A stretch of 64,000 bases of DNA from Rhynchopus euleeides (lineage: Eukaryota > Euglenozoa > Diplonemea > Diplonemida > Diplonemidae): contig OY723278.1 of the NCBI GenBank assembly GCA_963210315.1, positions 62,001 through 126,000 on the forward strand, given 5' to 3'. The stretch's first letter is position 1. Each line of letters begins with the position of its first letter. The notes under the pieces were generated by a model. The model was not told the origin of the DNA. It worked only from the letters and a program-made list of their open reading frames with translations, and ran no database searches. A program made the translations under genes and the position numbers. Of this stretch, positions 39,470-49,107 are shown one piece after another.

Positions 39470-40999
39470 TCACTTCTGGGCGTCCCAAGGCTCCACGTGG
39501 ACCATCATCTTCTCGTAGGTGATGGAGAAGCCGTCGGTGTCGACAGGGGTGAACCCGTCTGCGAACCGGAAACGCAGTCGCGACATCATCGTCAGCAGGG
39601 CAAGCTTTCCCTGCAGCATGGCCATGGGGCGGCCGATGCACGAGCGGGGCCCGATGTTGAAGGCGTTGAACATCGACTCATCCGGGGTGTTGTCGCCCAT
39701 CCAGCGCTCCGGCTTGAACTCCTCGGCATCGTCGCCAACTGCCAGGGGGTGCCTGTGCATGGTGTAGGGGGACCACACCACACCCTGCCCCTCCTTCACA
39801 GTAATGCCGCTGGGCATCTTGCAGTCCGACACCACCTCGCGGACGAGGACTGCGAAGGAAGGGTGCAGACGCAGCGCCTCGCGGAACACTGCCTCGGCCA
39901 CAGGGCTGCGCCCGTCGATGTCGTCCAGCATCAGGGGGCGCAGCAGCTCCCCGCCGAACAGCTCCAGTGCCTCGTCGTGCAGGCGCTGCTGCCACTCGGG
40001 GTGCCTGCACAGCTCCATGATGGTGGACGTCAGGGCGGATGCGGTGGTGTCGCGCCCCCCGACCAGCATTGTAATGATGAAGTCACGGAGCTCCTTGCGC
40101 GGGTCAGCCATGTCCTCGAGGGGTGTGTGCTCGAACAGCAGCCCGCAGAGTGTTCCGTCCCCACGCGACGTCTGGTTGATGGTGCCGTCGTCGTTGACAT
40201 AGTCGTCGACCACCACATCGAGGATGGAGTACAAGCGCTGAAGGTTCTTGGTGTGTTGCCGCTCGGCCGCCGTCAGCTGCAGTGCAGCCTCAATCTTCCA
40301 CGTCGGCGACACGAAGCGCTCCATGATGCGCCGACCAACATCATCCATCACAGCCTGGAACTCGACATCGATCGGGACGTCCCGCAGTGCCTGGATGTCA
40401 CGCCTGAACACAACACCGTTCGTCGAGTCGAAAGCGTAACACTGGATGACGTGCTGCGCATCGAATGCCTTGTCGTCTGCGCCATTCCTGAGAAGCACCT
40501 CGGTGAGCACCTGCGACTTCTGGCCGATGACCTCGCTCATGCGCTCGCGCTGCACACGCTTCGTGAACATGTGTGTTTGGATCTGGCGCTTCTGGCGCCA
40601 CTCATCCCCACCCACGACAACAAGGCTACCGCTGCCGATGAGCGTCGCCAGCAGCTCGCACTGCTCACGTGTCTTGCGGAAGTTGGTCCAGTTGTCCTTC
40701 ACCATGTACTTCACGTCGCGGGGGTCCACCAGCTGCACAACCTGATCGCCGCCGAGGCGGGACCACCCGAGGGTGGCCCACGACGTCTTCTTGTGCTCCT
40801 CCAACATGTAGTGCCACAGCATGATGCCGTTGCCCTTCTTCGCCACGATGTTGATGAGATCGCTTGTGATGCCCAGGAAGGGCACCGTGCTGCTGTGCAT
40901 CACAATGCCCTGCCCGTCCAGCCGCCGTGCCGAAATACGGTAAAGCAGCACAGTCACACCGACAACAAACAGGCCTGCAAGGCACGCGAAGAGCTCCAT
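39470..40999 (-). CDS. Cytochrome P450 monooxygenase, microsomal type
   Basis: 509 residues from ATG 40999, chosen because MELFACLAGLFVVGVTVLLY is a typical ER membrane anchor; the frame stays open 37 codons further upstream without adding P450 sequence. Motifs in order: I-helix VGGRDTT (313-319), K-helix EALR (374-377), FKPERW (428-433), and the heme loop FNIGPRSCIG (447-456) with Cys454 as iron ligand. The FxxGPRxCIG form and the overall pattern recall fatty-acid omega-hydroxylase-like clans (CYP52/86/94), but the substrate cannot be read from sequence. No intron apparent. Needs a P450 reductase encoded elsewhere. Confidence 0.95.
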   Translation of the reverse strand: MELFACLAGLFVVGVTVLLYRISARRLDGQGIVMHSSTVPFLGITSDLINIVAKKGNGIMLWHYMLEEHKKTSWATLGWSRLGGDQVVQLVDPRDVKYMVKDNWTNFRKTREQCELLATLIGSGSLVVVGGDEWRQKRQIQTHMFTKRVQRERMSEVIGQKSQVLTEVLLRNGADDKAFDAQHVIQCYAFDSTNGVVFRRDIQALRDVPIDVEFQAVMDDVGRRIMERFVSPTWKIEAALQLTAAERQHTKNLQRLYSILDVVVDDYVNDDGTINQTSRGDGTLCGLLFEHTPLEDMADPRKELRDFIITMLVGGRDTTASALTSTIMELCRHPEWQQRLHDEALELFGGELLRPLMLDDIDGRSPVAEAVFREALRLHPSFAVLVREVVSDCKMPSGITVKEGQGVVWSPYTMHRHPLAVGDDAEEFKPERWMGDNTPDESMFNAFNIGPRSCIGRPMAMLQGKLALLTMMSRLRFRFADGFTPVDTDGFSITYEKMMVHVEPWDAQK

Positions 41000-41271
41000 C
41001 GTGGCGCAGTCAATGATATATCTGGAGGGTTGTTGGTGGGTGGAGCACGCAATGAAGGTCATCACGAATCGAAAGTTCGGCAGGTTGAGAGCGAAAATGC
41101 GCTGCTGCAACCCATTGCTGTGCGTGGTGCATCTTCAGCAGCAGACACTGTAAGAACAACTGACGGCGAGGGTGGTGTGCGACCGCAGTGGGCGGAAACA
41201 ACAGGAGTAGAAGAAGGGTGTGGGGTGGCAGTCATGTAATTCGATCCTCCAGACATCGTGAGGTCCATTCT

Positions 41272-41332
41272 CATAGCACCCGCAGAGGGTGGGTTGGCGA
41301 AGTCGATGCACCGAGGCATCATTTTGTTCACC
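41272..41332. promoter_or_regulatory. Upstream module alpha, P450 copy
   Basis: CATAGCACCC ... GGGTTGGCGAAGTCGATGCA ... CATCATTTTGTTCACC, about 270-330 bp upstream of the P450 start. The same module lies 255-320 bp upstream of the O-methyltransferase (62653-62713). Conserved position suggests a 5' regulatory or UTR element; a dispersed repeat is the alternative. Confidence 0.4.
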
Positions 41333-42477
41333 ACACCGAACAGAGAACCCCTCCTGTGACAAAGAGTCGACATGCGAACCATTGCAGGCAAACCACAAAC
41401 GGGGCAAAGCCCGACGTTCACAGCCGCATGAAGACACCACAAGAAGGCAGCGAAAAGTATCAAATGACGAGGGGTGGGAGGGATGGGGAACGCTGGAAAG
41501 AATTGAGTCCAGAGAGGGCAATGTGTGTCAGGACATTGGCTCTGGGATCCAATGCCGCCCAACACCCAGGTGGGTGTGTCCCGGTGTGATGGCAGAGGGT
41601 GTTTCGAACACCTCGCGGTGTGTGCGTATCGTGAGATCGGGTGTGCTCAGAGGTAGGGCGGTGCTTGATACAGGTGAGCCCACTCCTGCCTTGTGGCTGG
41701 CAACAGCTCAGAAGGAAAGAGCAGGAGTGGGCTCGCACGGTGTGTTTGCGAGTGGCCGCCTCAATATCAACATGCAAAACATAGCACACCAGGGGCAAGG
41801 GGTCCTGTGGCTGAACCGACACCGCAAGTGGTGCCGTCGCAGCGCACAAGAGTAAACCCGCATTGCACCAAAGAGGATGCTACAGGGAAGCCTCTGCCAG
41901 GGCACGTGACCTCCCTCATGAGCACAGTGTAGAACGCACAGGAATCTGGTGCACCAACACTACACGACCCAGAAAGAGGCACCGATACAACGGACTCAGG
42001 AATTGAATGAGGGGGTCTTCGATAAACGTGCTGTTGAGCGTTGTGGTGCAGTTCTCTTGTTCTGTGAGACAAGCGACCGCCTGCCGAATAGCGAAGACTC
42101 TAAAAATGGAGGAATAAATGCGAATGCGAATGCAATTTAAATCAAACAACACCCAGAGGGCGAACAGGAACACCAAAAGGAATTGTGTCGTGGGGGCAAG
42201 TCACCCACGTCCAAAGGAAGCAAGAAGCAGACACACACACACACTGACTGGTCACCAACAGGGCTCAACTTTGCGAGGAGGTGGCGGTGGCACTGCCAAG
42301 CCACCCCCTACGGGCAAGCCACTGCAACCACTGAGTGATGTGTGATGGTTCAACACTAAAATCGACACCCTGTCCAGCAACTGTGGGAGAACAGTTCCGG
42401 ACTACTTTTTGTTGAGCGCACACAAAATATATACGCCGTGCGTGCTCAGTCATTTGGATTTGTATGTGAAAAGAAAC
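41333..42477. other. Intergenic between P450 and acetyltransferase 1
   Basis: No gene seen. 42380-42420 (AACTGTGGGAGAACAGTTCC ... TTTTTGTTGAGCGCACAC) is a piece of the dispersed repeat found at 48190 and 63440. Confidence 0.4.
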
Positions 42478-42533
42478 GGGAGGTGATTGCTGCCACTTGC
42501 AAGTAGCAATGGCAAGTTGAGTGCGACCTTCCC
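42478..42533. repeat. GGGAGGT hairpin repeat, copy 1
   Basis: Outer arms GGGAGGT / ACCTTCCC and inner arms CTGCCACTTGC / GCAATGGCA. About 90 bp beyond the acetyltransferase 1 stop. Confidence 0.75.
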
Positions 42534-42622
42534 GGTTGGGCTTGTCTTCAAGGCACAGATCATGTTGCAGATCACAACAAAGAGGAGCATTCCCAACACT
42601 GATTGATAACACTCGACGAGCA

Positions 42623-43387
42623 TCACAACTGCGCCTTCGTGGGCTTCAGGTGTGTGCCCATCAGAACCGCCTTGTCTGTGCCGTCGGGGCACGTGACAGG
42701 GGTCCCGTCAGGGAGGGTCAGCTCAGAGTAGTTCAGTGTGCGCAGAGGGTACCCTGTAGTCTTGCTGGAAACCAGCCTCTGCGATGCCTTTGCGGTGCAT
42801 GTGCCGACAGTGAACTTGACACCCAGATCGGCCTGCCGTTTGAACGCCCTGTGCACAAGCTTCATTCCGATGCCCTGTCTGCGTGTGATGTCGTCCTTCT
42901 TCACACTCACAATCCCAGCAACACCGATGCCGCCAAAAGCACGGAGTTCCTCCTCGTTCCTGACGTACTTCTGCATCTGCGGGTTTGCCAGCAGCAGCTG
43001 CGGGAGGCCGTGCTCCATGTCCACCAGCACCTTGGTCAGCATGTTGAGGGCGTGCTGCTGATCACATTCATCACCCGCCAGGGAGTCGCTGTCGGGAGAC
43101 GCTTCTGTGCTGGGGTCGAGATAGTCCCGCATGCTGACCGTCTTGTAGATAATCACACCCAGGAGCTTCCCGTCGCTCTCAGCCACAAAGCTCGTCGGCA
43201 TGGCCACACCCTCCATTGTCATCTTGTGAAGCACCTCACGCACGGGTGGGAAGTCCGGCGACACTCCCAACGCCAGTGACAGTGGCTCTGACGTCATGAA
43301 GTGCTTCAGGAGGAAGTCCACGATGCTGTCCACATCCTTGTGGGTTGCTGTCCTGAACTGTGGGGAAGACGTCACAGCGGCAGGCAT
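42623..43387 (-). CDS. Arylalkylamine N-acetyltransferase-like GNAT, paralogue 1
   Basis: 254 residues from ATG 43387 (MPAAVTSSPQFRTATHKD), the start shared with paralogue 2. The order FLLKHFMTSEPLSLALG (25-41), a central acidic/variable section, TRRQGIGMKLVHRAF (168-182; the R/Q-x-x-G-x-G/A acetyl-CoA pyrophosphate loop at RRQGIG) and CTAKASQRLVSSKTTGYPL (197-215) matches the insect-type Dat/aaNAT branch of GNAT enzymes more than vertebrate AANAT. The expected reaction is acetyl transfer from acetyl-CoA to a primary arylalkylamine, in the cytosol. Polyamines or other amines are possible substrates. About 110 bp upstream of the start is also shared with paralogue 2. Confidence 0.9.
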   Translation of the reverse strand: MPAAVTSSPQFRTATHKDVDSIVDFLLKHFMTSEPLSLALGVSPDFPPVREVLHKMTMEGVAMPTSFVAESDGKLLGVIIYKTVSMRDYLDPSTEASPDSDSLAGDECDQQHALNMLTKVLVDMEHGLPQLLLANPQMQKYVRNEEELRAFGGIGVAGIVSVKKDDITRRQGIGMKLVHRAFKRQADLGVKFTVGTCTAKASQRLVSSKTTGYPLRTLNYSELTLPDGTPVTCPDGTDKAVLMGTHLKPTKAQL

Positions 43388-43689
43388 GTTGTGTGAGGAA
43401 GGTGTGGTGTGTGTGGGTGTGGGGTAACCTGCAGTGGTGGGATGACGGTGATGCACAAAACCAGGCAATGCGCATGCACGTGCCGACATGTTTTAAAGCA
43501 GAGCAGTGCATTGCCCGCCCAAGTGTCGCTGCAGCCACACCGCGAAACAGGCCCACTAGGCAGCCAGCTCCATGGTGGCAGAAGTATATACGCGGAAGAG
43601 TTGTTGCTGTTGTGTTGTGGAACCACATCGCAAGAGCGAGAACGCAGGAGGTGTACTCCTGTGGGAGGGGCATCAACAGGGCGGCTGCT

Positions 43690-43783
43690 TTCGGTTCCAG
43701 TTCTCCTTCCGTGGAGGACACTTTTGACAAAATGATCGACAGGCAAGGAACACAAGCAGGTTGGCTTCCGCGATGGCGCCTCA
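43690..43783. promoter_or_regulatory. Upstream module beta, acetyltransferase 1 copy
   Basis: CCAGTTCTCCTTCCGTGG ... CAGGCAAGGAACACAAGCAG ... GGCTTCCGCGATGGC, 300-400 bp upstream of the start. Matches 47091-47158 and 62767-62862. Function unknown. Confidence 0.4.
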
Positions 43784-43942
43784 CACGGAGACACCACTCC
43801 TTGTGCACACCACTCTACAGTCAGACGAAGTGCTGTTAGTGGGGGCGCAAGTGCAGCAAGCTTCCTGATTGGGCATCCTATCCCTCAAAAGTGAAACTTC
43901 GGTTCTTCCACTCTTCCTTTGAATCCTTGAAATGATGTGATG

Positions 43943-44415
43943 CAGGGTTGTATCTACGGGGGGTCGGGGGGGGGGGGGGGGGGGTCAAAGACCCCCCCCG
44001 CAGTTTGGGACCCCGGGGGGGGGTCTCCCGGGGGGTCACTTTTAGCGGGGGCGGGGGGGATTTCCCTGGGAACAGTAGCCATGGGGTCTCCTGGCTGGGG
44101 AGCATGTTCAGCCCCTTAGCCTTGAGCTGTCTGTCAAGTTCGTGCAGCAAGTCGTTGACACGTGCAAGGAACAGATGCTCACTACCGTGGCCTCCGGCGG
44201 CTGGGGGGCTCCGCCCCCCAGACCCCCCCTGTGGTGTGTGCCTGTCTCGCAAGCCTTTCAGCGTATGCGAGTGGCCATCTCCGCGTAGTCTCGGGCGCGC
44301 TTCGCGCGCCCGAGAAATTTGCACCTGGCAGTCCTGGGGTGAAAAAAAATTTGGGCCCACAAAAGTGCGAGACCCCCCCCGAGTCCGAAAATCCGGAATC
44401 CTAGATACAACCCTG
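43943..44415. mobile_element. 473 bp hAT-like MITE
   Basis: TIR CAGGGTTGTATCTA at both ends; 8 bp TSD ATGTGATG (43935-43942) / ATGTGATC (44416-44423), one mismatch. Contains long G/C runs, hairpin box 8 and a GC hairpin with a TTCG loop. No coding capacity. Confidence 0.85.
44174..44230 (+). repeat. 55 bp hairpin box, copy 8
   Basis: ATGCTCACTACCGTGGCC ... GGGGGGCTCCGCCCCCC; followed about 60 bp later by GGGCGCGCTTCGCGCGCCC. Confidence 0.9.
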
Positions 44416-44423
44416 ATGTGATC

Positions 44424-45819
44424 TGAAAAAAATAACATGCAGGTGAAAGTGACAAGGGAGGTGCGCTCAGCCATTTAACACATAGCAGTGGAAGGCTTTG
44501 GGAACGGGGTGTTCCTTTCCCTCTGAGGTGCCTGGTACCGCTGTGGCACAGGGTCCATGTAAATGAGGAAATCACTATGTGCTGGGTCGGCACATAGGGC
44601 CAAGAAAACTCTGTGGGCAAGCATCCAGCCGTTGGGCCTCCGCGTGCGAACCCCGAGTTTTCAGGACGACCTGGATTTCCCAGATACACCGCTCCGAGAA
44701 AGCCTTCGTATTTGTGGCGACGACGCAAACGCACCGGCATCAATATTCACACACAAAGACGGTTCGACACACGCCATACACAGGCTCTTGAGTAAGCACT
44801 GACCAACCAATACACTGATCATGATGGCAGTGCTTCCCCTGGAGCCTCGGTTCTGGTGACATTGAAATCAATAGGGGGATGGGCCGAGGTGTGTGAGCTA
44901 GAGACAGCAACGACCCCCTTCCCCCTCCCCACCCGGGACGGGAAGCTCAGCGTGTGGTGTAGAGCCGTTTTCACCTCCCCCCCCCCCGTCCTGTCAACCA
45001 GAAAGGCCCAAATCCTCGGAGTAACTGAGCCACCCTGAGCCTTCTAAAATCATTCGTGCCCCTGAAAGACGTCTACTAACTACGTAAGAACCAGAGGCAC
45101 CAGGCCATTGTGTACTTTTTGTGCCCTGACAGAAGGGGGGATGCTTCAGGGCGGGCCAAAAGGTGCAGCGGCCTCTCAGGGAAAAGGAGATGCTAAGGGC
45201 ACGGACTAGAATGGTTCGTTCAGGGAGGGAGGACCATCTGTTTTGGCCTGAGGTTTGGAGGGGCGTGGGAGGGAGGGAGGGGGTCCTCGCGACCGTCAAA
45301 GTGTGGCGTTCTTTTTCACAAATAATGGAAAGTGTCTCAAAAACGCAGCACGTTTCGGCACCGGAGCAAAGACCCCCTCGAAGGTGACAATGAGACTGGG
45401 AAGGGTTCAAATCAGGATAAAAGGGCCGTCGCCTGTGCCAAACAAGAGATTTCAGAAAGGGGTTTCGACTCCGCTCTGATGTACCCATCTCTTGTTTGTT
45501 GTGTTGGCGCAGAACCCTGCCACAATACTCACGGGATACACACGGTCACTCAAATGGCAACTCGAACACAAGTCTCCCAGGGCATTCTGCCGGAGCAAGC
45601 AACGACCCACTAATACAATGATCAGGATGGCGGCACTTCACTGGAGTCTCGGTTACATTGAATTCAAGAAGGGGCTGGGGGGGGGGGGGGGGGTGTAGGT
45701 GCGGCAAAACTATGATCCAAGTTGCCGAGAGCACCTTGGGTGTGTGGCGGCTGTGGTAGGTCGCATTTCCGCTCTCTCACACGAGCCTGATAAACAATGA
45801 AAGATGGAAAGAAATAGAA
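44424..45819. other. Intergenic between the two acetyltransferases
   Basis: No gene seen. 44455-44475 is a partial GGGAGGTGCGCTCAGCCATT hairpin repeat. 44790-44870 and 45585-45665 are diverged copies of one repeat (CATGATGGCAGTGCTTCC / CAGGATGGCGGCACTTCA), also near 5735-5790. Confidence 0.45.
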
Positions 45820-45883
45820 GGGAGGTGCCGCCTGCCATTGGCACGTCGCAAAGGCAGGCCACGGGTGTGAGTGCTACCTTCCC
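45820..45883. repeat. GGGAGGT hairpin repeat, copy 2
   Basis: Outer arms GGGAGGTGC / GCTACCTTCCC, inner CTGCCATTGGC / AAAGGCAGG. Lies about 220 bp beyond the acetyltransferase 2 stop. Confidence 0.7.
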
Positions 45884-46101
45884 TTCGGCTGGGTGTGAAG
45901 CGTCACAGCTTCAAGAAGAAAGGGGGGAGGGAGGAACGGTCGCGGGCAATAAACTACACGCAGAACTCGAAAGGCATCTGGGAGCGTACACATCATATAT
46001 TTTAAAGGATTGGACGAAGTACGACAGAGGGCTGAGGCCCCTTCCCGCTCTGAACAGGCAGGCTTCTCGCGTCGTGGTGATGAGGTGCTGTGAAACGAGC
46101 A

Positions 46102-46881
46102 TCACAACTGCGCCTTGGCGGGATTCTTCATGAAGATGGCCATATGCGTGCCGACCAGGACGGCCTTGTCTGTGCCGTCGGAGCACGTGACAGGGGTCCC
46201 GTCAGGGTTGGTCAGCTCAGAGTAGTTCAGTGTGCGCAGAGGGGACCCGACAGTCTTGTTGTCAACCAGCCCCTGTGATGCCTTTGCGGTGCATGTGGCG
46301 ACAGTGATCTTGACACCCATCTCGACCTGGCGTTTCAACGCGACGTTCAGAAGCTTAATCCCGATGCCCTGCCTGCGTGTGCTGGCATCCTTCTTCACAC
46401 ACATGATCATGCCAACACCGATGTCGCCGACGGCACGGAGTTCCTCCTCGCTCCTGACGTACTTCTGCATCTGCGGGTTTGCCAGCAGCAGCTGCGGGAG
46501 GCCGTGTTCGATGTCCAGCAGCACCTTGGTCAGCATGTTGAGGGCGTGCTGCTGATCGCATACATCACCCGCCAGGGAGTCGCTGTCGGGAGACGCTTCT
46601 GCGATGGGATCGATGTAGTCCCGCATGCTGACCAGTTTGTAGAGCACGACGGCCAAGATTTGCCCGTCGCTCTCCACTACGAAGCTCGTCGGCGTGCGCA
46701 CGCCCTCCGTTGCCATGTGGTGAAGCACCTCACGCACGGGTGGGAAGTCCGGCGACACTCCCAGCGCAAGCGCCAGTGGCTCTGACGTCATGAAGTGCTT
46801 CAGGAGGAAGTCCACGATGCTGTCCACATCCTTGTGGGTTGCTGTCCTGAACTGTGGGGCAGACGTCACAGCGGCAGGCAT
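46102..46881 (-). CDS. Arylalkylamine N-acetyltransferase-like GNAT, paralogue 2
   Basis: 259 residues from ATG 46881 (MPAAVTSAPQFRTATHKD). Same architecture as paralogue 1: FLLKHFMTSEPLALALG, acetyl-CoA loop RRQGIGIKLLNVAL, CTAKASQGLVDNKTVGSPL. Differences cluster in the middle (ESDGQILAVVLYKLV versus ESDGKLLGVIIYKTV) and at the C-terminus, where it has a short insert (GTHMAIFMKNPAKAQL). The two genes are direct repeats about 3.5 kb apart, including their immediate upstream DNA, so they arose by tandem duplication; divergence of the probable substrate-facing part suggests different amine preferences. Confidence 0.9.
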   Translation of the reverse strand: MPAAVTSAPQFRTATHKDVDSIVDFLLKHFMTSEPLALALGVSPDFPPVREVLHHMATEGVRTPTSFVVESDGQILAVVLYKLVSMRDYIDPIAEASPDSDSLAGDVCDQQHALNMLTKVLLDIEHGLPQLLLANPQMQKYVRSEEELRAVGDIGVGMIMCVKKDASTRRQGIGIKLLNVALKRQVEMGVKITVATCTAKASQGLVDNKTVGSPLRTLNYSELTNPDGTPVTCSDGTDKAVLVGTHMAIFMKNPAKAQL

Positions 46882-47090
46882 GTTGTGTGAGGGTGTGGGT
46901 AACCTGCGGTGGTGGGATGACAGTGATGCACGAAACCAGGCAATGTGCATGCACGTGCCGACATGTTGTAAACAGTACAGTGCATTGCACTCTGCCGACG
47001 TGTAGCCGCAGCCACATACGGTAAAGTAGCACAAGTGGGGCACAGCAGAGCGAGGCTTTCAAAAAAAGTTCTCCGTTGGGGGCGGGTCTC

Positions 47091-47158
47091 GGCAGAAGCT
47101 GCATCCAGTGGTTCCCGTCCTTCTCTGTGGAACACAAGCGCCTGGCTTCTGCGATGGC
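47091..47158. promoter_or_regulatory. Upstream module beta, acetyltransferase 2 copy
   Basis: GGCAGAAGCTGCATCCAGTG GTTCCCGTCCTTCTCTGTGG ... GGCTTCTGCGATGGC, 210-280 bp upstream of the start. Confidence 0.4.
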
Positions 47159-47309
47159 CCCTCAACCCCCCGAGCCTGGTGAAAAGCGGTCGCGTGAGGA
47201 TTCGATCGACAAGCAGTGCGTTTCTCGAACATTCTCCTCGCGCTGATGTTGAGGTTTCTTGAAAAGAACAAAAAGGGATGGAAGAAAAAGAAAAAAGGCA
47301 AATCAAACA

Positions 47310-47365
47310 GGGAGGTGCTTGCTGCCACTTGCACGTCGCAATGGCAGGACGAGTGCGACCTTCCC
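47310..47365. repeat. GGGAGGT hairpin repeat, copy 3
   Basis: Best-formed copy: outer arms GGGAGGTGC / GCGACCTTCCC, inner CTGCCACTTGC / GCAATGGCAG with loop ACGTC. Confidence 0.8.
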
Positions 47366-47669
47366 GGTTGAGTTTGGATATCCAGCTATCTTTGAGATCG
47401 CCTGGACGCGTCTCGGATCTGGGGAAATGCCGAGCGCAAGTCACCATAGGCAGCCGTTAAATTGATAAGTTCTTAGTTGGTTGCCACCAACTATCAAAGA
47501 GTCCGGGTGATGTGGCCCCTGTGGAAGGGGAGTTGCCGTGACGAGGTGGTTTTGTGTCAGTGTTACCGCAGTGTAACAAAACACACTGCACGCGCTGTAC
47601 ACCGCTCCTTCGCTGTGACAAGCAGCTTGACTGTCGGTGTTTGGTGAAAAACACTCAAAAAGGCGAAAA

Positions 47670-47722
47670 GGGAGGTGCGTACAACCATTGTCAGAAATGG
47701 CAGATTGTTGTGCTACCTTCCC
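47670..47722. repeat. GGGAGGT hairpin repeat, copy 4
   Basis: GGGAGGTGCGTACAACCATT ... ATGGCAGATTGTTGTGC, ACCTTCCC. Diverged inner arms. Confidence 0.65.
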
Positions 47723-48189
47723 AGTTGGGCTTCGGAAACTCCAAGAACGATTCAATCACGGGAGAGGAGATCGCGATCCGTCTGAAAGAAACGCGCCAAG
47801 ACACAACGAGTGTGGAACAGCATCCATCCCAGTTGTGCATTGGGGCAGGGACAAAAGACACGTCTCACTGGCCCCGTGATCGGGGGTTCCGAGAAGTTGT
47901 GACACCGACACAAAGCCCTCCCATTGATCAACATACAGTGTGTTTCTTAGTGGTGTGACACAGCACCAGATAGACACTTTCAGTTCATTCACAAAATTCA
48001 ATTTCAACTTCGGACAAGGAACAAGGATGCCGATATCCACACATAGTAGATCCGGCGACTGACACTACCCCCCCGGCTACAATGCTGAGTAATACTCTTT
48101 CGGGTACAAACCACACACTGTCCCACGGCCCCTTGTGTGCAGGTCACTGCCTCACCTCACCTCAGTGTAATGGAATCCGTACACTGTGG

Positions 48190-48670
48190 AGGGCTGCTGA
48201 ATGGGGGGATGAACCAGACCGGACTGCTTCTTGTTGAGCGTACAGTTGTGTGTCAAGGCACCCTGCGAAGTGGCACGAAGGTGCTCATCCTCAAGCTCCA
48301 GTCGTGCAAATTCCATTCGTTACTTCGCGACTTCGCTGCGCTTCGTCGCCCGCAACAAAACAATAAAAAAGGGGTGTCTTGTTTGTGTGCACAGAGCAGG
48401 CTGCTTTGTGGTCCCGTGACATGTGACGGTTTTCGCCCTGCTATCCTGGTTTCGTGACGTTGTTCAAAAAAAACGCTGCACTGCACCGCACGGCACCACA
48501 GTGGGTCAAGGATATCCTTTTTCCCAAGAAAAGTGGCCAATCTCTGAACGACCCCAAACAAAAACGTGAAGAAAAAAGGTAAGGCGCTGTTTGTGCACCA
48601 AACCCGGGGGGGGGGGGGGTTTGATCGTCGAGAGGGAATGGAAAAGTAAATCTCCCAGCACCTTCTCGCA
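48190..48670. repeat. Dispersed repeat X, copy 1
   Basis: Ordered words shared with 63440-63880: CTTCTTGTTGAGCG, GAAGTGGCA, AACGCTGCACTGCACCGCA, GGCACCACAGTGGGTCAAGG, TTTTTCCCAAGAAAAGTGGC, CCCCAAACAAAAACGTGAAG. No gene. Confidence 0.8.
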
Positions 48671-49104
48671 ATGTTAGTACTTTTTGTAGTCACTACACCA
48701 GATATGTTGTACAAGGCAGGTCAATGCACAACGGGAGGGTGTGTAGCAGTTGTCTGTCAGTGGCTTGGTGGTTGGACCGCAATACAGTATCACTAAAACA
48801 CAACCAGGTGTCTGTCCGTAATACGTAGTCTCTCCTTGACACCATATACTTTGTGCCCCTGTATCGTTGTTTTTTTTGTACGAATAAATGACGGAAGGGA
48901 AGGGGGGGAAGGGAAAGCAGGTGTGTTTCGTAGCGGGGTATATCTACTACGCAGTTTCGGCTGCCAACCCACGACTGTGCAGTAGTGCGTGAACCACTGG
49001 ACTCCGGCAGCCCGGTATCGAGTACCTTTCGTCAGGTGGGTAGAAGACCCAGTGGAGGACGCAGGGTGGGGGGGGGGGGGGTAGGGGGGAGAAAAAGTAT
49101 TGAC
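48671..49104. other. No gene seen
   Basis: Spacer between repeat X and composite copy c; G run at 49068-49081. Confidence 0.4.
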
Positions 49105-49107
49105 GTA

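Noticed and set aside
39497..41239. 580-codon open frame on the plus strand opposite the P450
   Set aside because: Mirror frame of a GC-biased gene; composition is His/Arg/Leu-rich with no motif, while the minus strand carries every P450 signature.
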